Shown here: positions 43,959 to 56,215 of the stretch, piece after piece
Position numbering within the stretch: position 1 is the first letter of the stretch
How the letters are laid out: each line of letters opens with the position of its first letter
Assembly: GCF_003171515.1 (NCBI RefSeq)
Contig: NC_089390.1
Span: 6,138,001 to 6,202,000, forward strand
Source: Pyrenophora tritici-repentis
Taxonomy: Eukaryota > Ascomycota > Dothideomycetes > Pleosporales > Pleosporaceae
Reading direction: 5' to 3'
Length of the DNA: 64,000 nt
The notes under the pieces: generated by a model
The model's database searches: none
What the model was told of the DNA's origin: nothing
The model's input: the letters and a program-made list of their open reading frames with translations, nothing else
Position numbers and translations under genes: made by a program

Positions 43959-46900
43959 TTAGCGACCGTGCTTCTTGCTCTTCTTCTTCTTCGGCGGCGG
44001 CAGCTCCTGCACTGGTTCAGGTTCCTCCTCAGCCCCCGCATCCGCATCCTCCATATCTACATCCTGCATCTGAATATCTTCGTCTCCACCCTCTTCCTCT
44101 TCCTCCTCTTCTTCAGGTTCAGACTCAGACTCAGAGTCGGAGTCACGCTTTCCACCTAGATCACCAACAACCACACGTTCGACCTCCTCGACCTGCTCCT
44201 TGAGCGGATCCCTAATCTTGACAGGTGCAAGCACGTCAAACGCACCCGTACCAATACCACCCAATCTACCCACCACAATACGCGCACTGGGGTTCTTAAG
44301 CTCATCCCAATCGCGCTCGAGGACTGCATCCTTTAGGAAACCAACCGTAGTCTCGAAACTCATCTTCATAAACGGACTGACGTTACCCTTGAGACCGATG
44401 CGGCTGAAAGGCGTGAAACCACCACCCTTTGTCATAGTATCGGCAATGAGGTTGAGATGGCGGTGGTCGACGCTGATACCGTGACCAGAGAAGACGTTGT
44501 GCATTTCGCGGACGATAGTTGCACGACCGGCTTCTACACCGTAGATTCTGAGCATGGCTGCGATGTCGTTGGTGAGGGTGCGATTCACGTCGATGATGTG
44601 ACCGTATTCGCGCATGGCGATGAGGTTGGAGCCCTCGGTGTTGATAACGTTTTCGGGCACATCCTTGGACTTTGCCGAGAATTGGGCGGCTGTGATGCCG
44701 GGGATGACATGGATAGTGGCGAAGTTTGCGGCCTCTTCGACGTGGTGAAGCATGAGCAGCTTGGGTTTGGCGGCGGAGAATTCAAAGGTGATCTCGCAGA
44801 AAGCACCCTTGCGGTCGTCGAACTTGAAGCCGAAGATGTCGGCGTTGTCTTTGCAGATGCGTTCATGTCGGATTTCGGAGGGTTCGTTGGTGGGGTCGAC
44901 CATTTGTTCGTCATCGTCCTCATCCTCGTCGTCATCGTCTGCATCTGTGTTGGGTGAAGTGGCGCGTGAAGGTTTGGGGCTGCCGCCGTAGGTCTCGTCT
45001 TCACTGATTTGATCTTCCTTGTCGAGCTCGGCGGTGGCAGCCTGTTCCTCCTCCTCTGGCTCTTCATAGGATACACTGTCCCCTCGTCTATTTCGGGCCT
45101 TGGCCTGAGTGGTGTCGTTATCGCCTTCACCATCGTCGCTGTCCTCATCTGCAGAGCCGCCTTCTAGACCAGCTGGGAAACTATCCTCATCTTCGTCGAC
45201 TGTCTGCTCACCGCTCCTACCGGCGGTCTGGCCAATGTTGGGTACACTAGCTGAGTTCGCCGTAGATAACGATTTGTTTTCACCTTTCTTCTTCAGGTCC
45301 TTACGGATCTCCTTGTGCAAGCGTGGGCAGAACTTCTTCTCAATCGACTCGGCGACATCGCGGACTTTGATGGCGTACTCCTTAGTGTATTCATTCATCG
45401 GATAGAAATCAAGACGAATCTTGTAGCTTCTCGCCTGTGAATAATGGGTGCCCGTGCCGAAAGTTTCCGTGACAGTGACCTTATCTAGCACAGCTGAGAG
45501 CGGCAGGCGTGTGATACTCTTGGCGAACTTCTCGCACTCCTCCTTGGATAGCTCGGGATGTGGGTACAATTGCATCGACGGAGTGGAGATGTTTGCACTA
45601 GCAGTCATAACAATTTCTCGCAGACGTGGAATACCAAGTGTGACGTTCTTTGCCGAATGACCAGCCAAATGGAAGGTGTTGAGTGTCATCTGTGTTGAGG
45701 GCTCACCAATAGATTGGCCAGCTACGACACCGACAGCTTCACCGGGCTCCACAAGAGATCGGAGATACTTGAGATCCAGCATCTGTTCGAAAGTTCGCTT
45801 GAGAATCTCTCCTTCTGGATCTTGTTTCTTGAGCTTGAGCAGCTTATCGGGGTTTGTGTCGCAGTACTACGAACGATTAGCACGTTGAAAATAGTCGGAG
45901 GACCAAGAGACTTACCTCGCGCTTGGCTTGCAAGAACAATTCGGATGTACTACCGCTGTGCCGCGAAGGTGTGTACACCGCTGTAGCAGGATCCATGGAC
46001 GTGACATCCCCTTTCCTAGCCTTCTTTGCCGCCTTCTTGTTGTGTTCCACGGCTTCAGCGCTAGCGACCCGTGGGTAGGCTTCTGCCGTGTGGAGAGTTT
46101 GAGCCAGTGAATAGAAGTTCTGCGCTTGAAACTTGAAGTCATTGAGGTACTTCTGCTTTGTCGTATCGAGGCCGTCCTCACCGTAGAGGAACTGGACCAT
46201 AGTCCCATCGGCATCTCGGACAGACGTATCGTACTCGACGCGAAGACCCTCCATGCCCTTGATTATACATCTCTGCAAGTAACCGGAGCGCGAAGTCTTG
46301 ACAGCGGTGTCAATGAGACCTTCTCTACCAGCCATCATATGAAAGTAGTACTCCTGGGGTCGGATACCGGTCAAGAAACGGTTTACGATGTAGCCACCAG
46401 CTCGTACACTCGTTTCGAAGGGCTTGAAGCAAGGCAATGTTTTACCGCTAATCATGACCGGAACTCTTCGTCCTTCCAGAACTTGCTGACCAAGGTTACA
46501 TGAGATTTGATTGGCGTTAACCATACTACCCTTTGCACCAGAACCTGTCATGGCCTGCATTTGGTTCTTCGGGAATTTTTTGATGAGCTTGTCGGGAAGT
46601 ACGGCTGCTGTAACTGCTGAAGAGATCTTGCTGTTCGCAGTATTCGTGAGCAGATCGAGACCATGCTGCTTGGTGTCGTCACGCAAGACCGCTTCAAGTC
46701 GTCGCCGAAGTTCCGGGTTGGTAGGATCGATTTTCTCCGCGTCCAGAGTGACATACTTGGAGGCGATTTCGAAGCCAAGCTTTTCCGCTTTTCGAAGCTC
46801 TTCCAGTCTTGCCCTGTCGCCCTCTTCAGTAAGGATGAGATCCTCAACTCCACAAGAAAAGGCACGCATATGGAGCATCTTGGTAAGCAAACGCCCGATG

Positions 46901-49433
46901 ATACTGAGAGCGCGACCAGCTATGGTCTCACCGTAAGCCTCATAAATGCCGTTGATCAAACCACCGGCGGCAGGTCCGATCTGGCCCTTGTCCATGATAC
47001 CGGATAGTAGATGGCCATCTTTGACGATGACAATTTGCTCTTCGCTGTGCACACCCCAGAGTTTTCCATTTGTAGATGACTTGGATGTGAGTGTTAATCC
47101 TTGATATTCTGCAGGTTTGATGTTCTTCAGAATGGTGGTAATGATCTGTTTACCCGTCCACATCGGCCGAGGCTTCAACACAGCGGGGCTGACAGTCTCT
47201 AGTCTGCCCGAAGTTGTGTGTCCCTCCTCAGGTCGTAAAGAAGAGTAGAGTAGCTGATGGTACTCTTCCCTAGTGAAGAAGGTATCCTTGTTCGAGATCG
47301 AGACTCCCATGGAAATATGATCCTGAATGAGACCACGCAAGGGCTTTCCAGCAGTTGCAGACAAGTACTGATGGTCAGTATCGGCTATAGTCATGGCCTC
47401 AGCCCGGGCAAGCTCGTTCTGGGGGAAATGCATGTTCATCTCGTCTCCATCAAAGTCAGCGTTGTAGGTATTACAGTTGGCGTAATGCATGCGAATGGTC
47501 TTCTCTCCGGGTAGGACACGAGCTCGATGCGCCATCATGGACGGCTTATGCAGTGTCGGTTGTCGATTCATGATTACAACATCGCCATTGTTTAGGTGAC
47601 GATGCACCTTCTTGTTCCTGGCCCCGTTTGAGTATGAATTGGTGGGTGCCAGCAGCTGGTTGGCCAAGGCTAGTCGCTCATCGTAGGTCTTCTTCCTTAG
47701 TGCAATGATCTGCCCAAATTCGTTCTCGATGGCATGCGCACCGGGCCATTTGTCGGGACCATTGAGGACAGCTTCTTTGAGGTCGTAAAAGTTGTGGTTC
47801 GTAACAGGCTCGGGATACGTCAGTTTCTTGGCGAATACAGGAGGGACACCGATCTCGTTGGTCTCGATGTTTGGGTCAGGCGAAATGACACTGCGCGCGG
47901 CGAAGTTGACTCGCTTTCCCATCATGTTTTTACGGAACAATCCCTCCTTCTTCTCGAGAGCCTGCTTGATACCATCCGTATTCACGGCTCCAGCGCGACC
48001 TTGGACAGGGTTGGCGTCGCAGTCGATAAGCGCATTGACAACTCCCTGTAGGTTCACAAACTGGGTCTGCATATCGTCAAAGTTCCGTTGCCGGTAGCCA
48101 GTTTCATTAGGCCGACCCCGCATTTCGTGGCTGATCTGGTTGATGGTCTCGCAGGCTTCGATAATGCTCTTGTAGGGCTTGTTCTTGGGGGATTCGGTAA
48201 TGGTTTCGCCTGTCCCGTCTTCTGGCCTGTACTTGTTGGGCGGAACAATGATGGCCTGAGTGAAGAACATATCGGGGCTCACATCGACAAGGGACTTTGA
48301 CCCGTAGGGGCTGTAAAGCATTCGCATCATCTCAGACTCGTTCTCGAAGAGCAATGTCATGGTTGCCTTTACTTCTGCTGCGCTCACGTACTCCTGTGCA
48401 TTTTCCGATTCTTCGGTTGCGGGCTTCGTCCTTCGTGCCATACGCGACTCAGTTGCAACGAGTGACCCATCGGCTTGCTGCATATCTATATCCATGTCTT
48501 CATCCTCTTCCGAGACGGGATCGAGGTCTGCCACACCCTCATCAGCATGTACGTGCTGCTTCTTTGCTTTTGCCTCCCGACGAGCGAGAATATCCAGAGG
48601 GCTCTGGATGCGCTTCTCCGCCTGGGCCATTTTCGCTTTATCTTTCTGGCTCAAGGCTTTCCGGAAAATCTTGATTCCGCGATCCTTTCGGTACGATGGA
48701 CTGATGCCCTGGCAGTTTCTGCAGCTCTTGTGCTTGACCAGCTCTGCGTAGAAATCCTTGACCACTTGCCGCCGCGCGTCGGAAATAGTCTCATTCTTTT
48801 CACGTGCTGTTCTTGCCTCATGCTTTGAGATGCCCGCGTACTTCATACACCGTTTCACATAGTTGTTACGCTGTGTGATGATGTCGTCATTGTCGTCATC
48901 ATCTTCGTCGTCTGATTCGGGGGCATCTAAGTCGTTCGTCTTGCCCTTCCCGTGGGTGATATGCAGGTGCATGTCGTTTGCTTCCTGTACGAGGCCACAT
49001 CTTATGAGGCGCAGCTTTGAGACGAACTCGTTAATGGTTGTGCGGGCAAGCTTGGTGTGATGGCAGTATGCGCATGTACCGCGGAGTAGTCGCAACAGTT
49101 GGTCCATAAAGGTGAGGTGGTATACGGGTACAGGAAGCTCGATATGACCGCAGTGGCCAGGACAACCTAAGAAGGTGGTGAGGCCGCATGTTGCGCATCT
49201 TGAAGTTGGTCAGCAGAGTCATGGGCGCTTTCATGCCTCGATTAAGCTCACGGATTGTCCAGGAATGCGCCCAGAGCAGGGTCGTGTAAACCACCAGGCA
49301 CTGGGTGATTGATGCTATCGAATGTGGTCGGGATCGATATACGCTTCACCGAGAGCGCCTTGATGTCTTTTGTGGTGAGAAAGCCAAACTCGACGCCATT
49401 AATGGCCGAGGATGTTGGCTGATGAGTGTTCAT
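43959..49433 (-). CDS. RPA190: RNA polymerase I largest subunit A190
   Basis: Catalytic subunit making the 35S pre-rRNA in the nucleolus. Exons 49433-49252, 49198-45916 and 45866-43959 (introns 53 and 49 nt) give 1790 aa. The N-terminal zinc site [22 protein letters not shown], joined only across the first intron, a second site [10 protein letters not shown], the active-site [15 protein letters not shown] (about residues 640-652) with its three Asp ligands for Mg, the funnel/bridge-helix region ([47 protein letters not shown]), and the C-terminal cleft ([21 protein letters not shown]). Acidic Pol I-specific inserts lie at about 48880-48920 and 45000-45200, and the extreme C terminus is Glu/Asp-rich ending in [13 protein letters not shown] 49433 is chosen because it is followed by the conserved [19 protein letters not shown]. 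Confidence 0.98.
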
Positions 49434-49823
49434 AGTGACGCCTGCTGGACTGTTGCGCCTTTTTTCCGAAGCAATCCGCGCGCAAAGGCGTTTAGATGTT
49501 TTCGCAGTAACAGCGCGAGATCTTGCGGGGAGTTTTTTCGGGACCAAAAAAGTTCTACCAGGGTTTAGCCGGCATGCGCCAAGCCGCTAGACAGGCAGCA
49601 GCGTGGATTTCGCGTTACTCTCGCTTTCATCATCACCACACCCCACTCAACTCGACATTGCGCATATCTACGGGCGCCGTTACTTCGAAGCGCATACAGT
49701 CAAGTGGACCAGGCTTGCGAGGAGATTCTACGACGCCATTGCGCCAACGTATCCTCATTTCGGACTCCCGCACCCAAACCCGCATCACACGACCGGCCGA
49801 CAACGACACCACCGCAACTCATC
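49434..49823. promoter_or_regulatory. Divergent promoter of RPA190 and PRP3
   Basis: 390 bp between two start codons of essential RNA-production genes transcribed in opposite directions. No specific binding site is claimed. Confidence 0.65.
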
Positions 49824-51368
49824 ATGACCATGGCGGAGAAGCGTCCTTATCCAGAGGGGCAGGGCCCAAACGGGGATGCCAAGCGCCCGAAGGCATCAGA
49901 TGCCGTTGAAGCAGCAAAGGCCAAAGCAAAGGCAAAGGCCGCTGAGATCGCAGCTCGTTTCGCGAAACCGACAGCCCCTGCGACGCCCACTCTGCCGCCA
50001 GCTGGCGCGAGCAGCTCTGTCCAAGACCGGATGGCGGCTATGAAGGCTAAGATTGAGGCCATGAAGGCGAACTCGGCAGGCGCCGCCAAAGCTCCAACTC
50101 CTGATTCCACCGGCCCACGCTTCGCGACAACGCTGGGTAATCGCCGTTCCGAGACGCCTATAGTCGATACGAAGCCCAAAGACGCCACACTCAAGCAGAA
50201 GCAAAACGACGAGGAGATTGAGAATCCCTACTTCGACCCAAAGACCGCCGCTCTTGCTAAGAAGAGAGGACCCCGCGTTCTGGCCTTTAACGAGCACGGA
50301 AAATACCTCGACCAGGCCTCCAAGTTGCGCGCCCAACGCCGACTAGAACAAATCAAGAAGACGCTTGCCATCCAGGCCCGCCGTGCCGGTCTCGATGAGA
50401 ACAGCGAACGTGGTTTCTTAGTACAGGCACCTCCGGAGATTGAGTGGTGGGATGAGGGAATACTGGCTGAGCCCAACTACAATTGCATGGATGACCCCTC
50501 CAAGGTCAAGATCGAGACTGACGATTCCATCATCACTCTCTACGTCCAGCATCCGCCTCTGCTCAAAGCACCTCAAGACCAGCGCCTAGTCCAAGTCAAG
50601 CCCATGTACCTCACTACCAAGGAACAGCAGAAGTTGCGAAGGATGCGCCGCGCGGCCGACCTCAAGGAGCACCAAGCCAAGATCCGTCTCGGTCTCGAGC
50701 CACCTCCGCCACCCAAGGTCAAGCGCGGAAACATGATGCGTGTCATGGGTGAACAAGCCATCGCAGATCCTACCGCCGTGGAGATGCTTGTCGAGGGACA
50801 GATCCAGCAGCGTCATGATGACCATGTCAATGCGAACGAGGAACGGAAGTTGACTAAAGAAGAGAAACAAGCCAAACTTGCTGCCAATCAGGAGAAAGAC
50901 GCACAGAAGGGTCTCTACATGTGTGTGTTCAAAATCAACACACTTGCTTACGGCAAACATCGCTTCCAGATTGACAACAACGCAAAGGAGCATGCTCTTA
51001 CCGGTATCACACTCTTTAATCCAACACTCAATCTAGTTTTGGTGGAGGGAGGTGCATACGCAATCAACAAATACAAGAAGCTCATGCTCCACCGGATCAA
51101 GTGGCATGAGAATGGCCCGCCTACTGAGAGTCAGGCCGAGAAGCAAGCTTCAGACCCTCAATGGCTGAGGCCAGTCACTGACACTGGAGATGTGAAAGAC
51201 CATTCATCCAACAAGTGTATCCTCATCTTCGAGGGCGAAATCAAAGAACGCTCTTTCCGAAAGTGGGGTTCGAGAGTTTGCGAGACTGCTGGCGAAGCCC
51301 GCGAGACTCTTGGCCGAGCCAAGCTTGACAGCTTATGGGCGCTTGCAAAGAGCAAGGAGTATGAGTAG
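49824..51368 (+). CDS. PRP3: U4/U6 small nuclear ribonucleoprotein PRP3
   Basis: PRP3 binds the U4/U6 duplex end in the tri-snRNP before spliceosome activation. Intronless, 514 aa from ATG 49824; a second ATG two codons on (49830) could serve. Upstream codons to 49704 are in frame but have no ATG. An Ala/Lys coiled N-terminal helix (VEAAKAKAKAKAAEIAARF, like the PWI-following part of PRP3) and MAAMKAKIEAMKAN precede the PRP3 domain (ENPYFDPKTAALAKKRGPR, LEQIKKTLAIQARRAGLDE, EIEWWDEGIL), then KPMYLTTKEQQKLRRMRRA with GNMMRVMGEQAIADPTAVE. The C-terminal ferredoxin-like DUF1115 part (EHALTGITLFNPTLNLVLVEG, RIKWHENGP) is complete. No defect seen. Confidence 0.96.
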   Translation: MTMAEKRPYPEGQGPNGDAKRPKASDAVEAAKAKAKAKAAEIAARFAKPTAPATPTLPPAGASSSVQDRMAAMKAKIEAMKANSAGAAKAPTPDSTGPRFATTLGNRRSETPIVDTKPKDATLKQKQNDEEIENPYFDPKTAALAKKRGPRVLAFNEHGKYLDQASKLRAQRRLEQIKKTLAIQARRAGLDENSERGFLVQAPPEIEWWDEGILAEPNYNCMDDPSKVKIETDDSIITLYVQHPPLLKAPQDQRLVQVKPMYLTTKEQQKLRRMRRAADLKEHQAKIRLGLEPPPPPKVKRGNMMRVMGEQAIADPTAVEMLVEGQIQQRHDDHVNANEERKLTKEEKQAKLAANQEKDAQKGLYMCVFKINTLAYGKHRFQIDNNAKEHALTGITLFNPTLNLVLVEGGAYAINKYKKLMLHRIKWHENGPPTESQAEKQASDPQWLRPVTDTGDVKDHSSNKCILIFEGEIKERSFRKWGSRVCETAGEARETLGRAKLDSLWALAKSKEYE

Positions 51369-53101
51369 AGAGACCAGTTTGCGGATTCGACAACCTTCTT
51401 TGCTCACTCACTATTCACTGGATATATGCTCTTTGAGTGCCTTTGGAAATAGCGAGCCTGGGATGGACTTCTTTTCATGTTCAATGTAAGTTTACTCATA
51501 ACACCATAGCTTTTGGAATATACGTATTAATACACAACTTCTTTGTTCCAGCCGTGCAGTCATGATGTTTCAGCAAGTTCGAAGTTCTCGTCGCAGGATT
51601 GCCGTGCGCTCCTCACTACAGACCTTATCTCAGCTTGTTTCCTTGTCAACCTCTCGCTGCTCAGAAGAATCGGTAAGATGTCCACTGCGATTTGCGTAGC
51701 ATTTTCCATGGTACATGCCCATGCATGAGCGTAGGTATATCTCTGCGTGTGTTTCATTCTGCTGTCAGTTTTCTCCAGTCAAAATTTCCATCTCCAAGGT
51801 CCTCGTCTCTTTTTCTTCGCAACCCTTCTCTCTAGAGTGATTCATCGTGCATGTGCCCGGTCTCGTGAAGCTCGTAGTCTGCATTCAAGAACAGTAGTGC
51901 CGTGATACATGGTATGACATAGTTGAAGGGCTTCAGGCTAGGGGTTCTCTTCGATCGCGAACTTGCTGCGTCGATGTAATGTTTTGGAAGTTTTTGGGTG
52001 TGGTAGTTTTGGGTGCCTCAGGTCGAGTCTACCATGGCACCAAAGTCGGTACCATGTTTTGACCGCACGATTTTTGACAGGGTTCAGGTACAAGTCACAG
52101 TGTGCAGTGATACAATAATACAGTTTGAATTTGCTACCTTGCATCTAATTTATCTCAAACTTATGAATTGATGTGTGTTAATTAGTGATTTTGCAAATCA
52201 CTCTAATCCCGCCCTAGCATGCGCATTATCACATTCCCAAAGTGTGCTCGACGTTGTGTGTAATCCTCGAACTAAAAAACCTTCTCTACCCACTCTCCAC
52301 TATGAACCATCAAATCTATCCCTATATTCATCAGCAACTTCCAATACATCCATTTCATATGCGTGGGGATATCCTGTGTCCTCAGTGTCCAAGTTTAGCG
52401 TACCGAGTTCAATAACCACGACAACCCAATCTGACGCAATCCTTACCGAGCGATTATTGACCTATTTTCTTCTCTACCGAACTTGTTCCCTACTTTACTT
52501 TCTCAGCCAATCACTACCTTGCCTTACGTACCTCGCCCCACAACCCATGGATCGTGCTCATTCACAAGATATTGGGCCACAGAAGGTATGAGGTAATAGT
52601 CCATGGATACTAGCATGCTGTTCTGTATGGTTTTAGGAGGTTGGGTGCACTAGAACGTATATGCTATGCAGTGATAGCATAAGATTTGTTGGCCTCAGAC
52701 GTCTATGGGATTAGAGTGTGATAGTTGAGTGAATGTGGAGTTGAGCGATGGAGCATATGGTTGAGCTTCTTGGGTCTGAGGGTGGAGGTATCCAAGGTTG
52801 CTGGAATAGTGGTGACATAACCACTGGATAACTTGGGTGTTTCGGATGAGATTTACTCGAAAATTTCTCAGGGAAGAGCACAAGAAGGAAGTCATGATTC
52901 AGTTTGTTATGGAATGCTAAAGTCATTGAAGATGGTTACTCTCCTTGAACTGAATACCTAGAAGGAGGTGACTAAGCTACATACGGGGCCCATTGGCTCC
53001 TCGCTATGTATGCCAGCCTGTCTTAGGATTTTACCTAAGTACCGCCTTGAAGAGGCATATCGGAAAGTCTTCAAACAGACGCCCATATCAGTGCTTCATA
53101 G
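51369..53101. other. Convergent intergenic region of 1.7 kb
   Basis: No supportable gene apart from the possible UTR intron. Open frames at 52175-52591 and 52695-52926 lack recognisable content. Confidence 0.5.
51486..51551 (+). other. Probable intron in the PRP3 3' UTR
   Basis: GTAAGT donor, TCATAAC branch and TTCCAG acceptor, 66 nt, 117 nt after the PRP3 stop. It could instead join a 60-codon open frame starting at about 51478; that peptide resembles nothing known. Confidence 0.35.
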
Positions 53102-54391
53102 CTACCATGATTCATCTGGTGGTGTCGCCCTCTGCTGACCCTTTTCCTCGCATATGCCCCCTGCTTTCCTCCGATGTTTTTCTTCACGCACCCTTTTCAT
53201 CCCTGCTTCTACATGTCGAAACGAACGTAACCAACCAACAAACATAAATTCTGCGAGAACTGACCAGTACATTGGGAAATCTGGGATATGCCAGGTCGCA
53301 GTGGCACCTGTTGCCAACACACCGAAAACAACCATGCACCCATAGCGTACCGCTGAGGGAGCGCGGAAGTCATGCTGCCATGGCACAGAGCTAAAGAGGT
53401 CGCGCAAAGCCAAATGTATGGGTGAAGGGATCGAGCTTTTAATGTCGACGAGAAGGCCGCTTTCCTCATCATCATGGTCGAAATGAACATGCGTGTGCAT
53501 ACGTGCGTATGTGTATGTGACTAATGTTGTGAGGAGAACCATGGTCAGGAGCTCTGAGTTGTTGAGATACGTTGTGTATGGGGCCTCGGTGTTGAAGTAT
53601 CGAAACCAAAGCACATGGATGGTGTTGTCGATGACATGGTAGTAGGACAGTCTAACGGCGATATCGCGCCACAGGCGGAAGATGGACCCGTAAGGGTGGT
53701 ACGAAGTGTCTTCGTTCTTCTTGCCAGTCTTTTCCGATATAAAGATCCAGACCGGTCGTCCGACTTGATCATACACTGTGCGAGTGCCTTCCTGGAAGTA
53801 GTAGTCTTCGTAGAAGCCTAGGTACGTCCAATTCCAAAAGGGGGCTTCAACCATTATCCATAGCCAGACAAATTTGCCTATAGAGTTGGAATTCCAGATC
53901 AGAGCTGACCAGCCAAGCTGTGTAGTGAGACCGGAAAAGCTGGAAAGGCAACGGATGGCGACGGTGACGAGGAACTGAAGCCAGAACGATACTTTTAGGA
54001 GACTTCGTGGACAACTGCGGCATGCGATGAGAGAGAAAACCAAGACAAGGCTCAAGATGGCGTATGCCATCAGGCATACAGGCTGTGTAGGTGTCTCGAA
54101 AAGATGTTTGTCGATCGGACAGGAAGACGACACGTTTCGTGCCTCAGAGGAGTCTGACCAGTATCGCCAGTCGCATGATGCGTAAGCTTGGGGGAAACCA
54201 CATTGAAGCGGACTTATAAAAACCCAGAAGAGCAAAGGTGGAAGGCAAAGGAGCGCGATGATGTGAAGGTCTGGCAACTGGAGCCACAAATGCCAAAGCA
54301 GCCACAAGATATTGTATGGTACTTGCCAGTAGTTGTGTACGAAGTCTGACGATGGATAAAATTGTGTTGGTGGTAACATGGCTATGTTCAT
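53102..54391 (-). CDS. Multi-pass membrane protein of unknown function
   Basis: Not recognised. From ATG 54391 (MNIAMLPPTQFYPSSDF) it is an intronless 429-aa protein with about six to eight hydrophobic segments: LLWHLWLQLP, IIALLCLPPLLFWVFISPLQ, VCLMAYAILSLVLVFSLIAC, FWLQFLVTVAIRCLSSF, FVWLWIMVEAPFWNW, LLTMVLLTTLVTYTY and CMVVFGVLATGATATW. It carries a tryptophan/tyrosine-rich loop WTYLGFYEDYYFQEGTRTVY and a basic cytoplasmic-looking C terminus (VREEKHRRKAGG). The general look (many Trp, polytopic, about 430 aa) recalls fungal wax-synthase-like proteins, but their His/Trp signatures were not seen. The frame is open 132 codons further to 54787, yet a TATATAAAA box at 54506-54498 lies inside that part and favours the inner start. 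Confidence 0.7.
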   Translation of the reverse strand: MNIAMLPPTQFYPSSDFVHNYWQVPYNILWLLWHLWLQLPDLHIIALLCLPPLLFWVFISPLQCGFPQAYASCDWRYWSDSSEARNVSSSCPIDKHLFETPTQPVCLMAYAILSLVLVFSLIACRSCPRSLLKVSFWLQFLVTVAIRCLSSFSGLTTQLGWSALIWNSNSIGKFVWLWIMVEAPFWNWTYLGFYEDYYFQEGTRTVYDQVGRPVWIFISEKTGKKNEDTSYHPYGSIFRLWRDIAVRLSYYHVIDNTIHVLWFRYFNTEAPYTTYLNNSELLTMVLLTTLVTYTYARMHTHVHFDHDDEESGLLVDIKSSIPSPIHLALRDLFSSVPWQHDFRAPSAVRYGCMVVFGVLATGATATWHIPDFPMYWSVLAEFMFVGWLRSFRHVEAGMKRVREEKHRRKAGGICEEKGQQRATPPDESW

Positions 54392-54497
54392 TGTCGTGAC
54401 TGCAAGGTAGTTGATGTGGAAGACGAGAGGGTATGGACTGGAAGGCAGCTGCGGTGGAAGACGAGGATATGTATTCGTAGCCGCTGGTGAGGTCCGC

Positions 54498-54506
54498 TTT
54501 TTATAT
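54498..54506 (-). promoter_or_regulatory. TATA box of the membrane-protein gene
   Basis: TATATAAAA on the minus strand, about 107 nt before ATG 54391, leaving room for a short leader containing CATCAACTACC. Confidence 0.6.
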
Positions 54507-54808
54507 AATCCAAGTATTGGTTGTTGTGGTACTGGGTAGCGAAGTGAGGTGATCGCTATGATGTAGTGACCGTACGGGAAGCGAACCGACCCCCCAAAAC
54601 TCACCCCCCAAAAAACGATGTGTTGGGTGTAAGTAAGCATATTAGTCTTAAGTGAAAGTAAATAATACCATAGAAATGGGCCTACGCATGCTATATATAC
54701 TATACCCTTACATTCTACGCTAGTACTATGTTCCTGCTCATTCACTACAGTGGAAAGAACACCCACATAGTGAGAGAAGTGTGACATCCTTCAAAGCGTC
54801 GTTATCTT

Positions 54809-55140
54809 CCAAACACGTACCTGTTGACACACTATAGTGGATACATCAACCCAGTGACTTCCGAACACATACCTGTTGACACACTATGATAGATACATTA
54901 CCGCAGCCACTTCTAAACACATATCTCTTGACACACTATGGTAGATACATTGACCCAGCGACTTCCAAACATGCATCCCAAAGTGTGACTATAATGGCTA
55001 CACTTGAGATGATAGTACATATTATAACGCCCCTTATAGGATTACTACCTCCTAGAATGTAAAGCCCTTAACACACCCTAGCGAATACAGCGACCAAGGG
55101 ACGTCTAAAAATATACCTTGAGTTCGACTATGATGGCTAC
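54809..55140. repeat. Minisatellite, about 52-bp units
   Basis: Units containing ACCTGTTGACACACTAT followed by GATACAT and CCA-TGACTTCC start near 54819, 54871 and 54923. Further diverged copies (AACACACCCTAGCGAATAC at about 55073, AAGTGTGACTATAATGGCTAC at about 54981, TTCGACTATGATGGCTAC at about 55124) follow. Same side as the promoter of the membrane-protein gene. Confidence 0.8.
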
Positions 55141-55599
55141 AATGAAGATGTGAAATTACACACCGCGGCTACCTTCACACCGCCCTTGCCTTCCAACCTC
55201 ACACCTCACGACCCACTCTGGCGTATACCAAGCCCCAGCCACTTCCTCACCCTATCCATGACGTGTGAGTATGATGGCGTCATGTCCACAGCACCAGCAC
55301 AATCATTCCACAGCACATACCCCAACCGAACTGCAACTACCCTCACCACATCGTACTCCCCCCAAACAGGCGCCCGAAGTTGTACCGTGAGGACTGCAGT
55401 ACCATTGTCCCAAAATTTACGGCGACTACCACACAGACATCGGCACCTCCTGACCGAGCACTTGGAAAGGCGCAGTGACTGCCTTGATCACGGCCTTTCG
55501 GACTTACGCGGCGACTTCCTTCCCTGAACGCATTATCTCATAGCCCCACATCCGAGAATGTCCCGGGATGGCACCCGAAGTACCGCCTGGGAATGGGTA

Positions 55600-56215
55600 G
55601 CATGTTGAGCCGGGCAACTACAGTAGTACTGTTTTCTTGCGTATGCGAGTGTGAAGTGATGGTCTGGCAACTACGATAAGATCGTTCTGAAGGTGTCCTA
55701 GTACTCGCCCTGGCAGCTACCAAGGTACTGGATCTTACGAATACGTATGCAAAGTATTGGCCTGACAACTACCGTCAGTATTCTTACGTATTGATCTCCT
55801 TGGACCAGCCGCTCAAAGTGATAGCCTGACAACTACCATGATGCCGTTCTGAAGATATCCCAGCGCCTATCCTGGCAGCTACAGTGGTCCTGTAACCCTG
55901 CGGATGCGCATGCAAAGTGATGGCCAGGCAACTACCGTAAACATCCTCACAGCATTGGAATTCTTTGACCAGTTGTCCAAAGTGACACCTTGAAATACCA
56001 CGGTGCCATTATGAACCTGTCCCCGCGCTCACCCTGACAACTACAGGGGTACTGGCATTCTGCATATGTAAGTGCAAAGTGACACCCTGATAACTACCAT
56101 GACAATGCTCTGAAGGTATCCTACTACCTATCCTGAGAACTACAAAGGTTCTCACACTTGAAAACGCGCATGCAACGTGGCACCCTGGCAACTACCATGG
56201 TACAGTTCAAAAGCG
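55600..56215. repeat. Minisatellite, CTGGCAACTACC units about 50 bp apart
   Basis: CTGGCAACTAC or a one- or two-base variant recurs about twelve times (near 55612, 55661, 55710, 55763, 55817, 55873, 55925, 56033, 56087, 56140 and 56184) in two alternating unit types (one with GTTCTGAAGGTGTCC, one with TACTGG then GCGCATGCAAAGTGATG), so the true period is about 105 bp. Minus-strand translations repeat too, but frames are broken, so coding is unlikely. Confidence 0.8.

Noticed and set aside
54392..54787. N-terminal extension of the membrane protein
   Set aside because: Contains a TATA box and leader-like sequence, and no membrane or domain signal.
55538..56191. Repeated minus-strand peptides in the minisatellite
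   Set aside because: Peptide similarity follows from the DNA repeat; frames are interrupted.
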